A stretch of DNA of 64,000 bases from Sphingomonas sp. (GTDB taxonomy: Bacteria > Pseudomonadota > Alphaproteobacteria > Sphingomonadales > Sphingomonadaceae): positions 1,364,001 through 1,428,000 of the forward strand of contig NZ_JAHBZI010000001.1 of assembly GCF_019635515.1 (NCBI RefSeq), written 5' to 3'. Both the position numbers and the translations under genes were made by a program. This document shows, one piece after another, positions 8,701 to 17,677 of the stretch (position 1 is the first letter of the stretch; each line of letters opens with the position of its first letter). Below the pieces are notes generated by a model that saw only the letters and a list, made by a program, of their open reading frames with translations, was not told the DNA's origin and ran no database searches.

Positions 8701-8782
8701 GTCATCCTCGCGAAAGCGGGGACCAAGGGTTACTCAGCGGAGCTTTTTTCGGCTCTGGATCCCCGCTTCCGCGGGGGATGAC
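8701..8782. repeat. REP-like palindromic intergenic element
   Basis: The sequence runs from GTCATCCTCGCGAAAGCGGGGACC to GGATCCCCGCTTCCGCGGGGGATGAC, that is, two imperfect hairpins in inverted orientation bounded by GTCATCC and GGATGAC. Related elements occur at 11.5, 12.5, 40.4, 53.7 and 60.3 kb, always intergenic. It sits between purS and the Slam gene. Confidence 0.75.
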
Positions 8783-8790
8783 GACGGAAG

Positions 8791-10149
8791 TTAGAAATAG
8801 CGCGCCACGGCGAAGCGGAAGCGCAGGCGGTCGTTGGCGAAGAAGGGCAGGGTCGATTCGGTGCGCGCATAGGATGCGCTGATCTGCGGGGAGAAGCCCC
8901 ATAGCCGGATCGAGCGCGTGCCGAGCGTGGCGCGGGCGGTGAAGCGCCAGTCCTTGCGCGGATCGGGCGAGAAGATCACCATCGGCGCGTCGAACACCGC
9001 GCGGCTGGCGGTGCCGCTGATGCCGAAGGTGATGCCGTGCGGCAACTCGCCGCCGAAACCGGCGATGACGCCCGCTTCCTTGCTCGAATAGGGCTTGGCG
9101 ACCAGCGAGTCGCGCCGCGCGAACACGCCGCCCGAGGCCACCAGGCTGCGGCTCACCGCGCGCTCATAGGTGACATAGGCGCCGGTCTGCCAGCCATCGT
9201 AGTTGCCGTCGAACAGGGCGTCGGTCTTGCGGCTGTCGATCTGGACGCCGATCTGGCTGGCACGGGTGAGGCGTGCCTGGAACCCTGTCTTGATGCCGAT
9301 CTGGCGGGTGACGAGACGGCCGCCATACCAGCGCTGCGCGCCGACGGCCTGCGCCGAGATGCTCATCGCCGGGGTCAGGCGATATTCCAGACCCGCCGCG
9401 CTCTGCGCCTGGATATCGTCATAGGCGGTGCCCGCATAGTTGCTGCCGCTACTATCGACGTCGAGCAGCACCGCGACCTTCTCCGCGACCGGGAGGCGGA
9501 CGCCGCCCGAGATCGAGGCGGTCTGGCCGGTGCCCGAGCGGGCCTTGGCATTGGGATCGAGCGTCACCGGCAGCTGGCCGCCACCCCATTGCAGGGTGAT
9601 CTGATCGGCGGAAGTGGCGTTGTTGATGTTGGTATCCGGGGCGATCGCGAAGTCGATATCGAGGCGCCAGGCCCGCTTCGAGCGGATCACGTCACGCACC
9701 GAACGGATCGTGCGCGCCACTTCCTCGGGCAGGTCGTCGGTCTGCTGGGCGATGCGGAACTGCTTGTCGGCGCTTTGAAACTTGCCGAGCGCCAACATCT
9801 CGCGGCCAAGCTCGAGCCGGACCCGGGTCTGTGACGGGTCGCTCGCCAGCATGTCCTTGTAGATTTCAGCGGCGGCCTTGTGATCGCCGCGCCCTGCCGC
9901 CAGCTGCGCGCTGAGGAAGCTCGCTTCGAAGCGGTAGGCGGGCAGGGTGGTCAGCACCCGCAGCATCGGCTGCGCCTCATCGAAGCGCTTCGCCGCGATC
10001 AGCGCCTGAACCTCGCCGAACATAGCGTCGGGTGTCAGGCGTACCTTGCACGTCTCCGCGACGCATCGGTCGATGATCGGTTGCCCGTTCTGGGCCAGCG
10101 CGGCGGCCGGCGCGAGCAGCGCCAGCAGCAACGCCACCAGGAATTTCAT
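8791..10149 (-). CDS. Surface lipoprotein assembly modifier (Slam-like, DUF560) outer-membrane translocator
   Basis: 452 aa from the ATG at 10149, which begins a signal peptide (MKFLVALLLALLAPAAALAQ). Residues about 40-165 form a TPR-like helical domain (AKRFDEAQPMLRVL, GRGDHKAAAEIYKDMLASDPSQ, LGKFQSADKQFRIAQQ). The rest is a beta-barrel of alternating strands ending in FRFAVARYF, with the terminal Phe typical of outer-membrane proteins. This is the Slam/type XI secretion architecture. The upstream lipoprotein with a TbpB-like C-terminal barrel ends 1 bp before this start and is the probable cargo. Confidence 0.82.
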   Translation of the reverse strand: MKFLVALLLALLAPAAALAQNGQPIIDRCVAETCKVRLTPDAMFGEVQALIAAKRFDEAQPMLRVLTTLPAYRFEASFLSAQLAAGRGDHKAAAEIYKDMLASDPSQTRVRLELGREMLALGKFQSADKQFRIAQQTDDLPEEVARTIRSVRDVIRSKRAWRLDIDFAIAPDTNINNATSADQITLQWGGGQLPVTLDPNAKARSGTGQTASISGGVRLPVAEKVAVLLDVDSSGSNYAGTAYDDIQAQSAAGLEYRLTPAMSISAQAVGAQRWYGGRLVTRQIGIKTGFQARLTRASQIGVQIDSRKTDALFDGNYDGWQTGAYVTYERAVSRSLVASGGVFARRDSLVAKPYSSKEAGVIAGFGGELPHGITFGISGTASRAVFDAPMVIFSPDPRKDWRFTARATLGTRSIRLWGFSPQISASYARTESTLPFFANDRLRFRFAVARYF

Positions 10150-10150
10150 G

Positions 10151-11377
10151 TTACGGCTTCTTGCCGGTATAGGCGCCGAGGATGTCGATCCGCTGATCGG
10201 GCGTGCCGCCGACGATGCGGAAGCCGCCACCGATCTCATCGGCATTGGGACCGAAGAAGCTGCCGTCCAGGCTCGAACCCGCGATGTTGAGCGAATTGCC
10301 GGCGGTGCAGGTCGTGGCGAAGCAGGCCTGGCTGAACGAGCCGGTGAAGCCGCCGCGATTGACCATGTCGATCGTCGCGCTGCCGGTGGCGCTGAAGGCG
10401 GTGCCGGCCGCCAGCGGATAGAGCGCGCTGGTGTAGGCGTCGAGCGTCGGCGCGAACAGCGTGCCGGTGAAGCTCGAGTTCACGGTCTTGCTGCCGAAAT
10501 TGATCGTCGTGGTCTGCATGCCCTGCATCCACTGGATGTAGGTCGAGCCGGTGGCGTCGAGCGTCGTCGTCGGATCGACATTGACGACCATCGACGCGAT
10601 CATCTCACCGCTGAACGTGCCGGTGCCGCTGGTCGGCACCGCGCCATTGGCGCTACGCTCACCGAACACGAAGGCGCCGCGATCGAGACTGTAGGTTTCG
10701 CGCAGGAAGCTGCCGCTCGCCGGGGTCTGTAGCGCACCGCTGACATTGTTGCGGACGAAGCCGGCATAGGTGACGTATTTCGTCGTCGTGCCCGGCTTCT
10801 GATAGAACAGGGTCTGGCGGGTCGAGTTCGAGGCATCGTCCATCACGGGATATTCGGACTGGGCCGAGCCTGGGTAGTAGGGGCTGGTCGGAGCCAATTC
10901 GTTGCCCGTCGATGTGCCCGCCTCCAGATACTGGATCTGGCGCGATGCGGCGAATTCGGGCACGCCCGCCTGCGGATGCAGCGGCCCGCCAAACGCGGTG
11001 CGGTGCTGCGGATCCTGGTAGCGGAAGGCGGTGACGTTGACGAGACCATTGGGCCGGTTGATCGTCAGCTCGAAGATCGCGTCGCGCGGATTGTAGGTGA
11101 CGCTGATGCCGCTGTCGCGCGCGGTGTTGGCGTCGCCGGCATAGAGCTGCCCGCCCTGGCCGATCTTGTTCGAATCCGTGTAATATTCGTAGTGCTGGAC
11201 CGTGCCGATGCTCTCATAGGTTTTTGTCTCGGTGGGGCTGACGAAGCTGTGCGTCGGGGTCGGCGTGCCGCTGGGCACCACCGCACTGCCGCCCACCGTC
11301 TGCGGCCGGGTGTCGCCGCCGCACGCGGCGAGCGTGACCGCGCCTGAAAGCGCCAGCATGGTACGGAACGAACGCAT
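10151..11377 (-). CDS. Surface-exposed lipoprotein with TbpB-like C-terminal beta-barrel, probable Slam cargo
   Basis: 408 aa. The lipobox LAACGG puts the lipidated Cys near residue 19. The body is rich in Gly, Ser, Thr and aromatic residues in beta-strand-like segments. The C-terminus SSLDGSFFGPNADEIGGGFRIV followed by GAYTGKKP is the hallmark of transferrin-binding-protein-B-like barrels that Slam proteins export. Its stop is one base from the Slam start, so the two are coupled. The ligand is unknown; iron or haem capture is only a guess from better-studied relatives. Confidence 0.78.
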   Translation of the reverse strand: MRSFRTMLALSGAVTLAACGGDTRPQTVGGSAVVPSGTPTPTHSFVSPTETKTYESIGTVQHYEYYTDSNKIGQGGQLYAGDANTARDSGISVTYNPRDAIFELTINRPNGLVNVTAFRYQDPQHRTAFGGPLHPQAGVPEFAASRQIQYLEAGTSTGNELAPTSPYYPGSAQSEYPVMDDASNSTRQTLFYQKPGTTTKYVTYAGFVRNNVSGALQTPASGSFLRETYSLDRGAFVFGERSANGAVPTSGTGTFSGEMIASMVVNVDPTTTLDATGSTYIQWMQGMQTTTINFGSKTVNSSFTGTLFAPTLDAYTSALYPLAAGTAFSATGSATIDMVNRGGFTGSFSQACFATTCTAGNSLNIAGSSLDGSFFGPNADEIGGGFRIVGGTPDQRIDILGAYTGKKP

Positions 11378-11500
11378 CGAAATTCCCCCTGAGAGTTCTG
11401 ACGCAGGGGTAAGCGGGTGTGGTTAAGAAGGCGTTTATGGGTGTCCGGAAAAGAGACCTGACGCGGCGCTAACCACCGGTCCACACGCACAGCCAAATTC

Positions 11501-11582
11501 GTCATCCCGGCGAAAGGCAGGGACCCAGGGTAACTATGCGATGCGCTGCGTAACCCTAGGTCCCGATCGAGTCCGGGATGAC
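11501..11582. repeat. REP-like palindromic intergenic element
   Basis: The element is bounded by GTCATCCCGG and CCGGGATGAC, with internal inverted segments (GGGACCCAGGGT against ACCCTAGGTCCC). It belongs to the same family as the elements at 8.7 and 60.3 kb. It lies between the lipoprotein gene start and the map stop, in a 227-bp gap that otherwise holds only the lipoprotein promoter region. Confidence 0.75.
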
Positions 11583-11604
11583 GATAGAAGAACGAACACG
11601 CCTC

Positions 11605-12429
11605 TCAGGCGTAAGGCGGCCGGTCCAGACCCTTGGGGCTCCTGGTGAAAATCTCGCAACCGCTTTCGGTGATCCCGATCGAATGCTCGAACTGCGCCGA
11701 AAGCGAACGGTCACGCGTCACCGCGGTCCATTCGTCGTCGAGGATCTTCACGCCCGGCTTGCCGATATTGATCATCGGCTCGATCGTGAAGATCATCCCC
11801 GGGCGCAATTCCGGGCCGGTGCCGGGCCGGCCATAGTGAAACACGTCGGGCTGATCGTGATATACCAGTCCCACGCCGTGCCCGACGAAATCCTGGACGA
11901 CGCCGTAGCGGTGCTTCTCGGCATGGCGCTGGATGGCGTGGCCGATATCGCCGAGATGATTGCCGGGCTTCGCCTGCTCAATGCCGAGCATCATGCATTC
12001 ATAGGTGACATCGACCAGCCGCCTGGCCTTGATCGGCACCTCGCCGACGAGGAACATCCGGCTGGTGTCGCCGTGCCAGCCATCGACCACCGCGGTCAGG
12101 TCGATATTGAGAATATCGCCTTCCGCCAGCACCTTGCTGCCCGGAATGCCGTGACAGACGACATGATTCACCGAGATGCAGGTGGCGTGCTGATAGCCCT
12201 TGTACCCGATATTGATCGGGATCGCGTTCGCCGCGACGATGGCATCACGGACAAAATCGTCGAGCTCACCGGTGGTCACCCCGGCCTTGACCCGCGGCAC
12301 CAGCGCATCGAGCGTCTCGGCGGCGACCCGGCCGGCGCGGCGCATCCCCTCGAACCCGTTCGCGCCGTACAGCTTGATGGCGTTGGTGCGGACGCGGGGA
12401 GTGTCGGCGGTGACGTCGATGTAATTCAT
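11605..12429 (-). CDS. map: Type I methionine aminopeptidase
   Basis: 274 aa from the ATG at 12429 (MNYIDVTADTPRVRTNAIKLYG). All metal ligands are visible: the Asp pair in NIDLTAVVDGWHGDTSRMF, His in FVGHGVGLVYH, Glu in MIFTIEPMI and Glu in SAQFEHSIGIT. The enzyme removes N-terminal methionine from nascent proteins in the cytosol. Its start is followed upstream by a long repeat-only gap. Confidence 0.97.
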   Translation of the reverse strand: MNYIDVTADTPRVRTNAIKLYGANGFEGMRRAGRVAAETLDALVPRVKAGVTTGELDDFVRDAIVAANAIPINIGYKGYQHATCISVNHVVCHGIPGSKVLAEGDILNIDLTAVVDGWHGDTSRMFLVGEVPIKARRLVDVTYECMMLGIEQAKPGNHLGDIGHAIQRHAEKHRYGVVQDFVGHGVGLVYHDQPDVFHYGRPGTGPELRPGMIFTIEPMINIGKPGVKILDDEWTAVTRDRSLSAQFEHSIGITESGCEIFTRSPKGLDRPPYA

Positions 12430-12477
12430 GGGGGTGGAAATAGGGGCTTTGGTGGAGTTTTTCCAGCAACCAAGCCT

Positions 12478-12755
12478 GTCACCCCGGACTTGTTGCGGGG
12501 CCAACGTGCGACTGGCGGGGAGCAAGAGGTTCTGGCCGTGGTGCCCGTGGAGCCTTGGACCCCGGAACAAGTCGGTGCTTATCCCGCTCGAGCATGTGCG
12601 GTTCCCCGGCGAAGGCCGGGGCCCAGTTGGAGGACAGATATTGACGGGGGCAGCGCTTCGTTACGGCGACCTCTCCACCTGGCCCCGGCCTTCGCCGGGG
12701 AACCACAGGAGACACATGCTCGAATAGGATAAGTACCGAACAAGTCCGGGGTGAC
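12478..12755. repeat. Nested REP-like palindromes filling the map-purC gap
   Basis: This fills most of the only gap longer than 300 bp (12430-12765). The outer pair is GTCACCCCGGACTTGTTGCG at 12478 and its inverted partner ending CCGGGGTGAC at 12755. Inside lie further inverted pairs: CCCCGGCGAAGGCCGGGG near 12605 against CCCCGGCCTTCGCCGGGG near 12684, and CGAGCATGTG against CACATGCTCG. No gene is supported here. Confidence 0.75.
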
Positions 12756-12765
12756 AGGGCTGGGC

Positions 12766-13545
12766 CTACTTCCCCCGCTTCTTGCGATGCGTCTCCAGAT
12801 CGAGAACCGCCGAATCGGCACCTTCCGGCAACAATCCAAGACGGCGCGCAACTTCCTGATAAGCCTCGACTTCGCCGCCAAGGTCGCGGCGGAAGCGGTC
12901 CTTGTCGAGCTTCTCGTTGGTGGCCATGTCCCACAGGCGGCAGCCATCGGGGCTGATCTCATCGGCGAGGATGATGCGGGGATAGTCGTTGTCCCAGATC
13001 CGTCCGAATTCGAGCTTGAAGTCGACCAGCCGGATACCGATGCCCGCGAACAGGCCCGCTAGGAAATCGTTCACCCGGATCGCCATGTCGGCCATGTCGT
13101 GCAGTTCTTCCTGCGCCGCCCAGCCGAATGCGAGGATGTGCTCGTCGGTGATCATCGGATCGCCAAGGGCATCGTCCTTGTAATAATATTCGATGATCGT
13201 GCGGGGCAGGGGCGTGCCCTCCTCGATGCCGAGGCGCTTGGCCAGCGAGCCCGCGACGACATTGCGAACCACCACTTCGATCGGAACGATCTCAACCTGA
13301 CGAATGAGTTGTTCGCGCATATTGAGACGGCGTATGAAGTGCGTGGGCACGCCGATATTGCCGAGCAGCGTGAAGACATGCTCGGAAATCCGGTTGTTGA
13401 GCACGCCCTTGCCGCTGATCGTGCCCTTTTTCTGGGCGTTGAACGCAGTCGCGTCGTCCTTGAAATACTGGATCAACGTGCCTGGCTCGGGCCCCTCATA
13501 GAGGATCTTGGCCTTGCCTTCGTAGATCTGGCGGCGGCGTGCCAT
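12766..13545 (-). CDS. purC: Phosphoribosylaminoimidazole-succinocarboxamide synthase
   Basis: 259 aa. Diagnostic segments are [97 protein letters not shown] and [14 protein letters not shown]. It condenses CAIR with aspartate (SAICAR synthase) in purine synthesis. purS and purQ lie 4 kb downstream on the same strand, separated by map and the Slam pair. Confidence 0.97.
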   Translation of the reverse strand: MARRRQIYEGKAKILYEGPEPGTLIQYFKDDATAFNAQKKGTISGKGVLNNRISEHVFTLLGNIGVPTHFIRRLNMREQLIRQVEIVPIEVVVRNVVAGSLAKRLGIEEGTPLPRTIIEYYYKDDALGDPMITDEHILAFGWAAQEELHDMADMAIRVNDFLAGLFAGIGIRLVDFKLEFGRIWDNDYPRIILADEISPDGCRLWDMATNEKLDKDRFRRDLGGEVEAYQEVARRLGLLPEGADSAVLDLETHRKKRGK

Positions 13546-13653
13546 GGCGTACCCCTGAAAAGCATGGCCCCGGCGGCGCGGGTGACCGCGTTACGCCGGG
13601 GCCCTTGGATTGGCCGGGCCTATATCGAAAGGCCCGGTCAGGTGCAATCAGGC

Positions 13654-14523
13654 TTACGCCGGAGCGGTGTCCCGCTTGCGGCGGAGCCAGCGGACCAGCA
13701 TCACCACCGGGAACATCAGCAGCGCCCAGGGCAGCAGATAGATCGCCAGCGTGAAGAAGGCGCGCAGCCCGATCAGGAAGGTCGCGGCCGATGCCTGGGT
13801 GGCGTCGCCCAGCTGCGCGCCGACGCTTTCGGCGTTGGCCGAGGGCGTGATCGCCATGTAGCGGATGTCGAATTCGGACATGGCGACGCGGCCCTGCTGC
13901 TCCTTCAGCCACGCGCGGGCCTGATCGAGCTCCTCCTGCGCGGCAGTGACGCTGCGCTCGGCCTCGACCAGCTCGCCGACGCTGCCCTTGCGCTTGCGCA
14001 ACACCTCGGTGAGCCGGGCGACAAGCAATTCGCGCTGCCTGATCCGCGCCTGGGTATCGACGATCGACTTCGAGACGTCCTCGCCCTCGACCTTGGTGTC
14101 GGTCGATCGCCCACCGGCATCCTCGATGACGTTGGCGAGCTGGTTCGAAAAGGCGCGGGCCTCGCTGCTGACGACCCGCAGCTTGAGCGTGCCCGCGCCG
14201 GTCTGGTCGGTGCCGGTGCCGCGCTCGAGCGACAGGATCTGACAGCGCGCCGGACCCATATCCTCGCACAGGCTGCGGTGCCGGTCTTGCGCGCTTGCCA
14301 GCCTGTCCTCCGGCACGAGGAAGCCGAGCGACCAGGCATAAGCGAGTTGCGGCACGCTGACGGCGACGGTAGCGGGCCTGTCGGCTCCGCCGGCATCGGG
14401 GGCCGGCGCCGATGCGCTGGCTTCCGTGGCGGTCTCCCCGGCTTTGCCGGTCCGAGTGGTGTTTTCCGCCGAGCAGGCGGCAAGGCCCAGGGCGACACTG
14501 GTAAGGGCAATTAAGGCACGCAT
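13654..14523 (-). CDS. DUF4349 domain lipoprotein
   Basis: 289 aa with lipobox LGLAACSAE. A DUF4349 body includes a coiled-coil stretch (IVDTQARIRQRELLVARLTEVLRKRKGSVGELVEAERSVTAAQEELDQARAWL, about residues 150-203). A C-terminal membrane helix (AFFTLAIYLLPWALLMFPVVMLV) ends in RWLRRKR. Cysteines at CEDMGPARCQIL are shared with the next gene upstream. Function unknown. The adjacent related gene suggests a duplicated pair. Confidence 0.82.
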   Translation of the reverse strand: MRALIALTSVALGLAACSAENTTRTGKAGETATEASASAPAPDAGGADRPATVAVSVPQLAYAWSLGFLVPEDRLASAQDRHRSLCEDMGPARCQILSLERGTGTDQTGAGTLKLRVVSSEARAFSNQLANVIEDAGGRSTDTKVEGEDVSKSIVDTQARIRQRELLVARLTEVLRKRKGSVGELVEAERSVTAAQEELDQARAWLKEQQGRVAMSEFDIRYMAITPSANAESVGAQLGDATQASAATFLIGLRAFFTLAIYLLPWALLMFPVVMLVRWLRRKRDTAPA

Positions 14524-14632
14524 GGCATTATCCTCCGTAGTCCCGGAGATAATCCATCACAAAGCTATGACGTAATCAAGCCACAATCTTGCCCCATTTG
14601 GGGCGAGATTGTGGCGTGGACGATTTCAGCCC

Positions 14633-15535
14633 CTAGTCATCATGGCCCCGATCGAACCATCGCTGCATCAGCGTGCGCTTGTCGTGCGCCGGCGGCGGGG
14701 GCGCGGAATGATAATCGCCATTGCTGTCATGATAGGCGCTCGCAGGCTCGGCATCGGGGCCGACGGCGCGGCCATGGATGATCCAGCGCAGCACCAGCAC
14801 CACCAGCAGCATCAGCAGCAGCCACGGGCCGACACCGGCGAGAATCACCACCAGTTGCGCGAGCGTATTCTGCAGCGTCTGCCCGGCATTGCGGAAATTG
14901 GCGTCGGACGAGCCGAGGCCGGTCAGGGCGTTGCTCGATTCATAAGTGAGCAGCAGCGGCGCGGTCGCCAGCGTCTGGCCCTGGCTCGCTTCGCTCTCGG
15001 CGATCTCGGCCAACGCCGCGTTGATCCGCGCCACCCGTGCGACGCCCTCCGGCGTGCGAATGCTTTCGGCATTGCTCAGGCGCTCGCGCAGGCGATTGAC
15101 GACGGCGGTGCTGCGCGCCTGCGTCGTCGCGTCGGAGCCGGTGATCTCGGTATCGACCAGCACGCCATCCGATCCGGTGACGTTGTTGGTGACGGCATCG
15201 CCATATTTGCGCGCGATCGCGGGATCGATACGGATCGTCAGCACCGCCTTGGTGTGATTGCGGTCGTCGACGCGGTAGCGCATCGACAGGATGCGGCAGC
15301 GCGCCGGCCCGAGCCGTTCGCAGCCATCGGCGTTCGACTGGAGCACGCCCTTCAGCCGGTTGCCCGGCAGGCGATAGGCGTAGCGATAATCGAAGCCGGT
15401 GCCCGTCGAGGCGAACGCCTCGGCATCCGCCGCGGTCGCGAATTCCGACTTGTCCTTGGCCGCGGCGCCCTTCGGCGCCGCATTGTCGCAACCCGCGAGC
15501 AGCGCCAGCGCTGCCAAAGCCCATACGACTCGCAT
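14633..15535 (-). CDS. DUF4349-like lipoprotein, paralogue of the neighbouring gene
   Basis: 300 aa from the ATG at 15535 (MRVVWALAALALLAGCDN, lipobox LAGC). The segment CERLGPARCRILSMRYRVDD parallels CEDMGPARCQILSLERG of the neighbouring lipoprotein, and both end in a membrane helix (VVILAGVGPWLLLMLLVVLVLRWI) with a basic cytoplasmic tail. The central helical region is shorter than in the neighbour. Same strand with about 109 bp between them; likely an old tandem duplication. Function unknown. Confidence 0.78.
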   Translation of the reverse strand: MRVVWALAALALLAGCDNAAPKGAAAKDKSEFATAADAEAFASTGTGFDYRYAYRLPGNRLKGVLQSNADGCERLGPARCRILSMRYRVDDRNHTKAVLTIRIDPAIARKYGDAVTNNVTGSDGVLVDTEITGSDATTQARSTAVVNRLRERLSNAESIRTPEGVARVARINAALAEIAESEASQGQTLATAPLLLTYESSNALTGLGSSDANFRNAGQTLQNTLAQLVVILAGVGPWLLLMLLVVLVLRWIIHGRAVGPDAEPASAYHDSNGDYHSAPPPPAHDKRTLMQRWFDRGHDD

Positions 15536-15629
15536 CGAGTCCTCCCTGTTGGTCAACAGGCAAGTAACGCGTTTTACGTGGGCGCCCAACTGGGCGGTTA
15601 GGGCGCCCCGTTCCCGTTTCGGGAAGCGA

Positions 15630-15779
15630 TTAGTTCCGCACGCGCTCCCAAGGCGCGTCATATTCTATCGCGGCCAAGCGCTCGAACGCAAAGGCGACCT
15701 TGTCGATCATATAGCTGATCGCATCGCTCAGCTTGTGATGACTCTGCGCCCAGGCGGCGCTCTCGAAATCCCGGTTCAT
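15630..15779 (-). CDS. Small hypothetical protein
   Basis: 49 aa from the ATG at 15779 (MNRDFESAAWAQSHHKLSDA), chosen because AGAGGAG lies about 7 bases upstream. The sequence is amphipathic helix (ISYMIDKVAFAFERLAAIEYDAPWERVRN) without a membrane segment. An upstream in-frame start at 15863 would overlap the LysR promoter region. No family recognised. Confidence 0.5.
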   Translation of the reverse strand: MNRDFESAAWAQSHHKLSDAISYMIDKVAFAFERLAAIEYDAPWERVRN

Positions 15780-15883
15780 CGCGGTTCTCCTCTTGAAAGC
15801 GATGATCACCAGATGATCCTTTTGCGGGCCTGGCGCCAACAAATCGTTGGACGCAACTAACAAGTTCAGCTTATGTATTGCGG

Positions 15884-16786
15884 ATGCGTCGCCTGCCTCC
15901 GCTCTCCGCTGTCCGCGTCTTCGAAGCCGCCGCGCGCCACGGCAATTTCACCCGTGCCGCCGAGGAACTGGGCATGACCCAGGCGGCAGTGAGCTATCAG
16001 GTGAAGCTGTTGGAGGAGCGGCTCGGCGCGCCCCTGTTCCGCCGAGAAGGGCGGGGAGTTGCGCTCACCGATGCCGGCGTCCGTGCCGGCCCGCAGGTCA
16101 GCCGCGCTTTCGACGCGATCGATCAGGCCTTCGCCCAGGTCCGCGCCGAGGAAGAGGGGCTTCTGGTCATCTCGACCTCGAACACCTTCGCCAATGCCTG
16201 GCTGGCGTGGCGGCTGGGCAGCTTCCAGATGGCGCATCCGGATATGGCGGTGCGGCTCGACACCAGCGATGCGATTGCCGATCTCGATGCCGGGGATGTC
16301 GATTGCGCGATCCGCGCCGGGCGCGGCGGCTGGCCGGGACTGGCGGCGGACAAGCTGCTCGACGTGGATTTCACGCCGATGGTGAGCCCCGCCTTCCTCA
16401 AGAGCCATGGCGCGATGCGGCCCGCCGATCTGCTGCATCTGCCGCTGATCAGCCCGCATGATCCTTGGTGGAGCGCCTGGCTTCGCGAAGCCGGGGTCGA
16501 TGTGCCCGCCGGCCCGCCGCGTCCGGGCGTCCGCCTCGACAGCCAGGCGCATGAGGGCCATGCGGCGATGGCCGGGCAGGGCGTGGCGATGCTGACGCCG
16601 TTCTTCTGGCGCAACGATCTGGTGGAGGGGAAGCTGGCGATGCCCTTCGATCAGGTATCGACACGCGGCTATGCCTATTGGTTCGTTGTGCCAGAAAGCC
16701 GCCGTAACGTACCAAAGATCAAGCGCTTTCGCGAATGGCTGCTCGAAGAGATGGTCCGCGAGCGGCCGGTGCCGGTGTTGGGATGA
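15884..16786 (+). CDS. LysR-family transcriptional regulator (GcvA-like)
   Basis: 300 aa from the ATG at 15884; a TTG lies two codons earlier. The N-terminal winged helix-turn-helix is clear (LSAVRVFEAAARHGNFTRAAEELGMTQAAVSYQVKLLEERLGAPLFRREGRGVALTDAG). The substrate-binding half (LVISTSNTFANAWLAWRLGSF, GDVDCAIRAGRGGWPGL) follows the GcvA subgroup. The effector and targets are unknown. The divergent neighbour is only a 49-aa ORF. Confidence 0.92.
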   Translation: MRRLPPLSAVRVFEAAARHGNFTRAAEELGMTQAAVSYQVKLLEERLGAPLFRREGRGVALTDAGVRAGPQVSRAFDAIDQAFAQVRAEEEGLLVISTSNTFANAWLAWRLGSFQMAHPDMAVRLDTSDAIADLDAGDVDCAIRAGRGGWPGLAADKLLDVDFTPMVSPAFLKSHGAMRPADLLHLPLISPHDPWWSAWLREAGVDVPAGPPRPGVRLDSQAHEGHAAMAGQGVAMLTPFFWRNDLVEGKLAMPFDQVSTRGYAYWFVVPESRRNVPKIKRFREWLLEEMVRERPVPVLG

Positions 16787-16853
16787 TTGTACGACTTTGC
16801 ACTTGATCCCGGCGGCGCCGCAGACCAGTGTGGGCCAAATTCTGGAGAAATCG

Positions 16854-17384
16854 ATGCTTCGTCTTGCCCTTGCCGCCACCGCCGCCCTCACCGTCTTGCT
16901 GGCGCCTGCGCATGCCGCTGATATCAAGCAGATCGATTGCGTCGAGAAGACTGTCGACAAGCCGACCGTGAAGCTGCTCGACGATGACGTGAACAAGAAC
17001 TTCACCGATCTCGACAACCAAGCCTATTCACAGGGGACGATCGCCGGATTCCGCGCGGCGGCGGCAACCTGTCGCGCCAAATATGGTTGGAGCGACAATG
17101 CCAGCGAAGCGGCGGTTCTCTACGCATTGTACGCACTGTCGAACGCGAACGTCCGCGGCAAGGCAAAGGCCGCCAAGCTCGATTACGCCAAGCTTGCGGC
17201 GCGCTTCGACAAGCTGAGCGAAAGCGAGCGCGCCAACGCGATGGAAGACGCGACGCTCAACAAGCTGGCGAACGGGGCGCTCGACGCGAACGAGATGGAT
17301 GCGAGCAACGCCAAGGTCGCGGGCGCGGTGTTCGGCTTCCTGGCGGTCCGGGCCAAGGCGATGGTCGATTTCGCCGCCAACTGA
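16854..17384 (+). CDS. Secreted hypothetical protein
   Basis: 176 aa from the ATG at 16854, preceded by TGGAGA. The signal peptide MLRLALAATAALTVLLAPAHA is followed by a mature domain of about 155 residues that is mostly alpha-helical and Ala/Asn/Lys-rich (YALSNANVRGKAKAAKLDYAKLAARFDKLSESERANAMEDATLNKL), with two cysteines (QIDCVEK and AATCRAKYGW). Predicted periplasmic. No family recognised. Confidence 0.75.
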   Translation: MLRLALAATAALTVLLAPAHAADIKQIDCVEKTVDKPTVKLLDDDVNKNFTDLDNQAYSQGTIAGFRAAAATCRAKYGWSDNASEAAVLYALYALSNANVRGKAKAAKLDYAKLAARFDKLSESERANAMEDATLNKLANGALDANEMDASNAKVAGAVFGFLAVRAKAMVDFAAN

Positions 17385-17677
17385 CTGCCGGAAGTCAGTA
17401 CGCGCCGCGCTCAGGACCTGTACCCAATACCGGCGATGCGCGTGACGGAGCGCATTTTGGCGTTGGGCGAAGTCCGGGTCAGGTCGATCATCGTCTGCGC
17501 CTCCATTCGCGAATCGAGGCAAGCCCTGTGGCGCAGCGACCCCCGCTTGCCGCAATCCCCATTCCGTTGTCCAAGATGATGGTGGGAGATGACGGCAGGC
17601 TGGTGGCCTCCTATCCCCATAAATTCCCTTGCTCCGGATTGGCTTGAGGCCCGTCTCGCTGCTATCGCGGCCATCCA

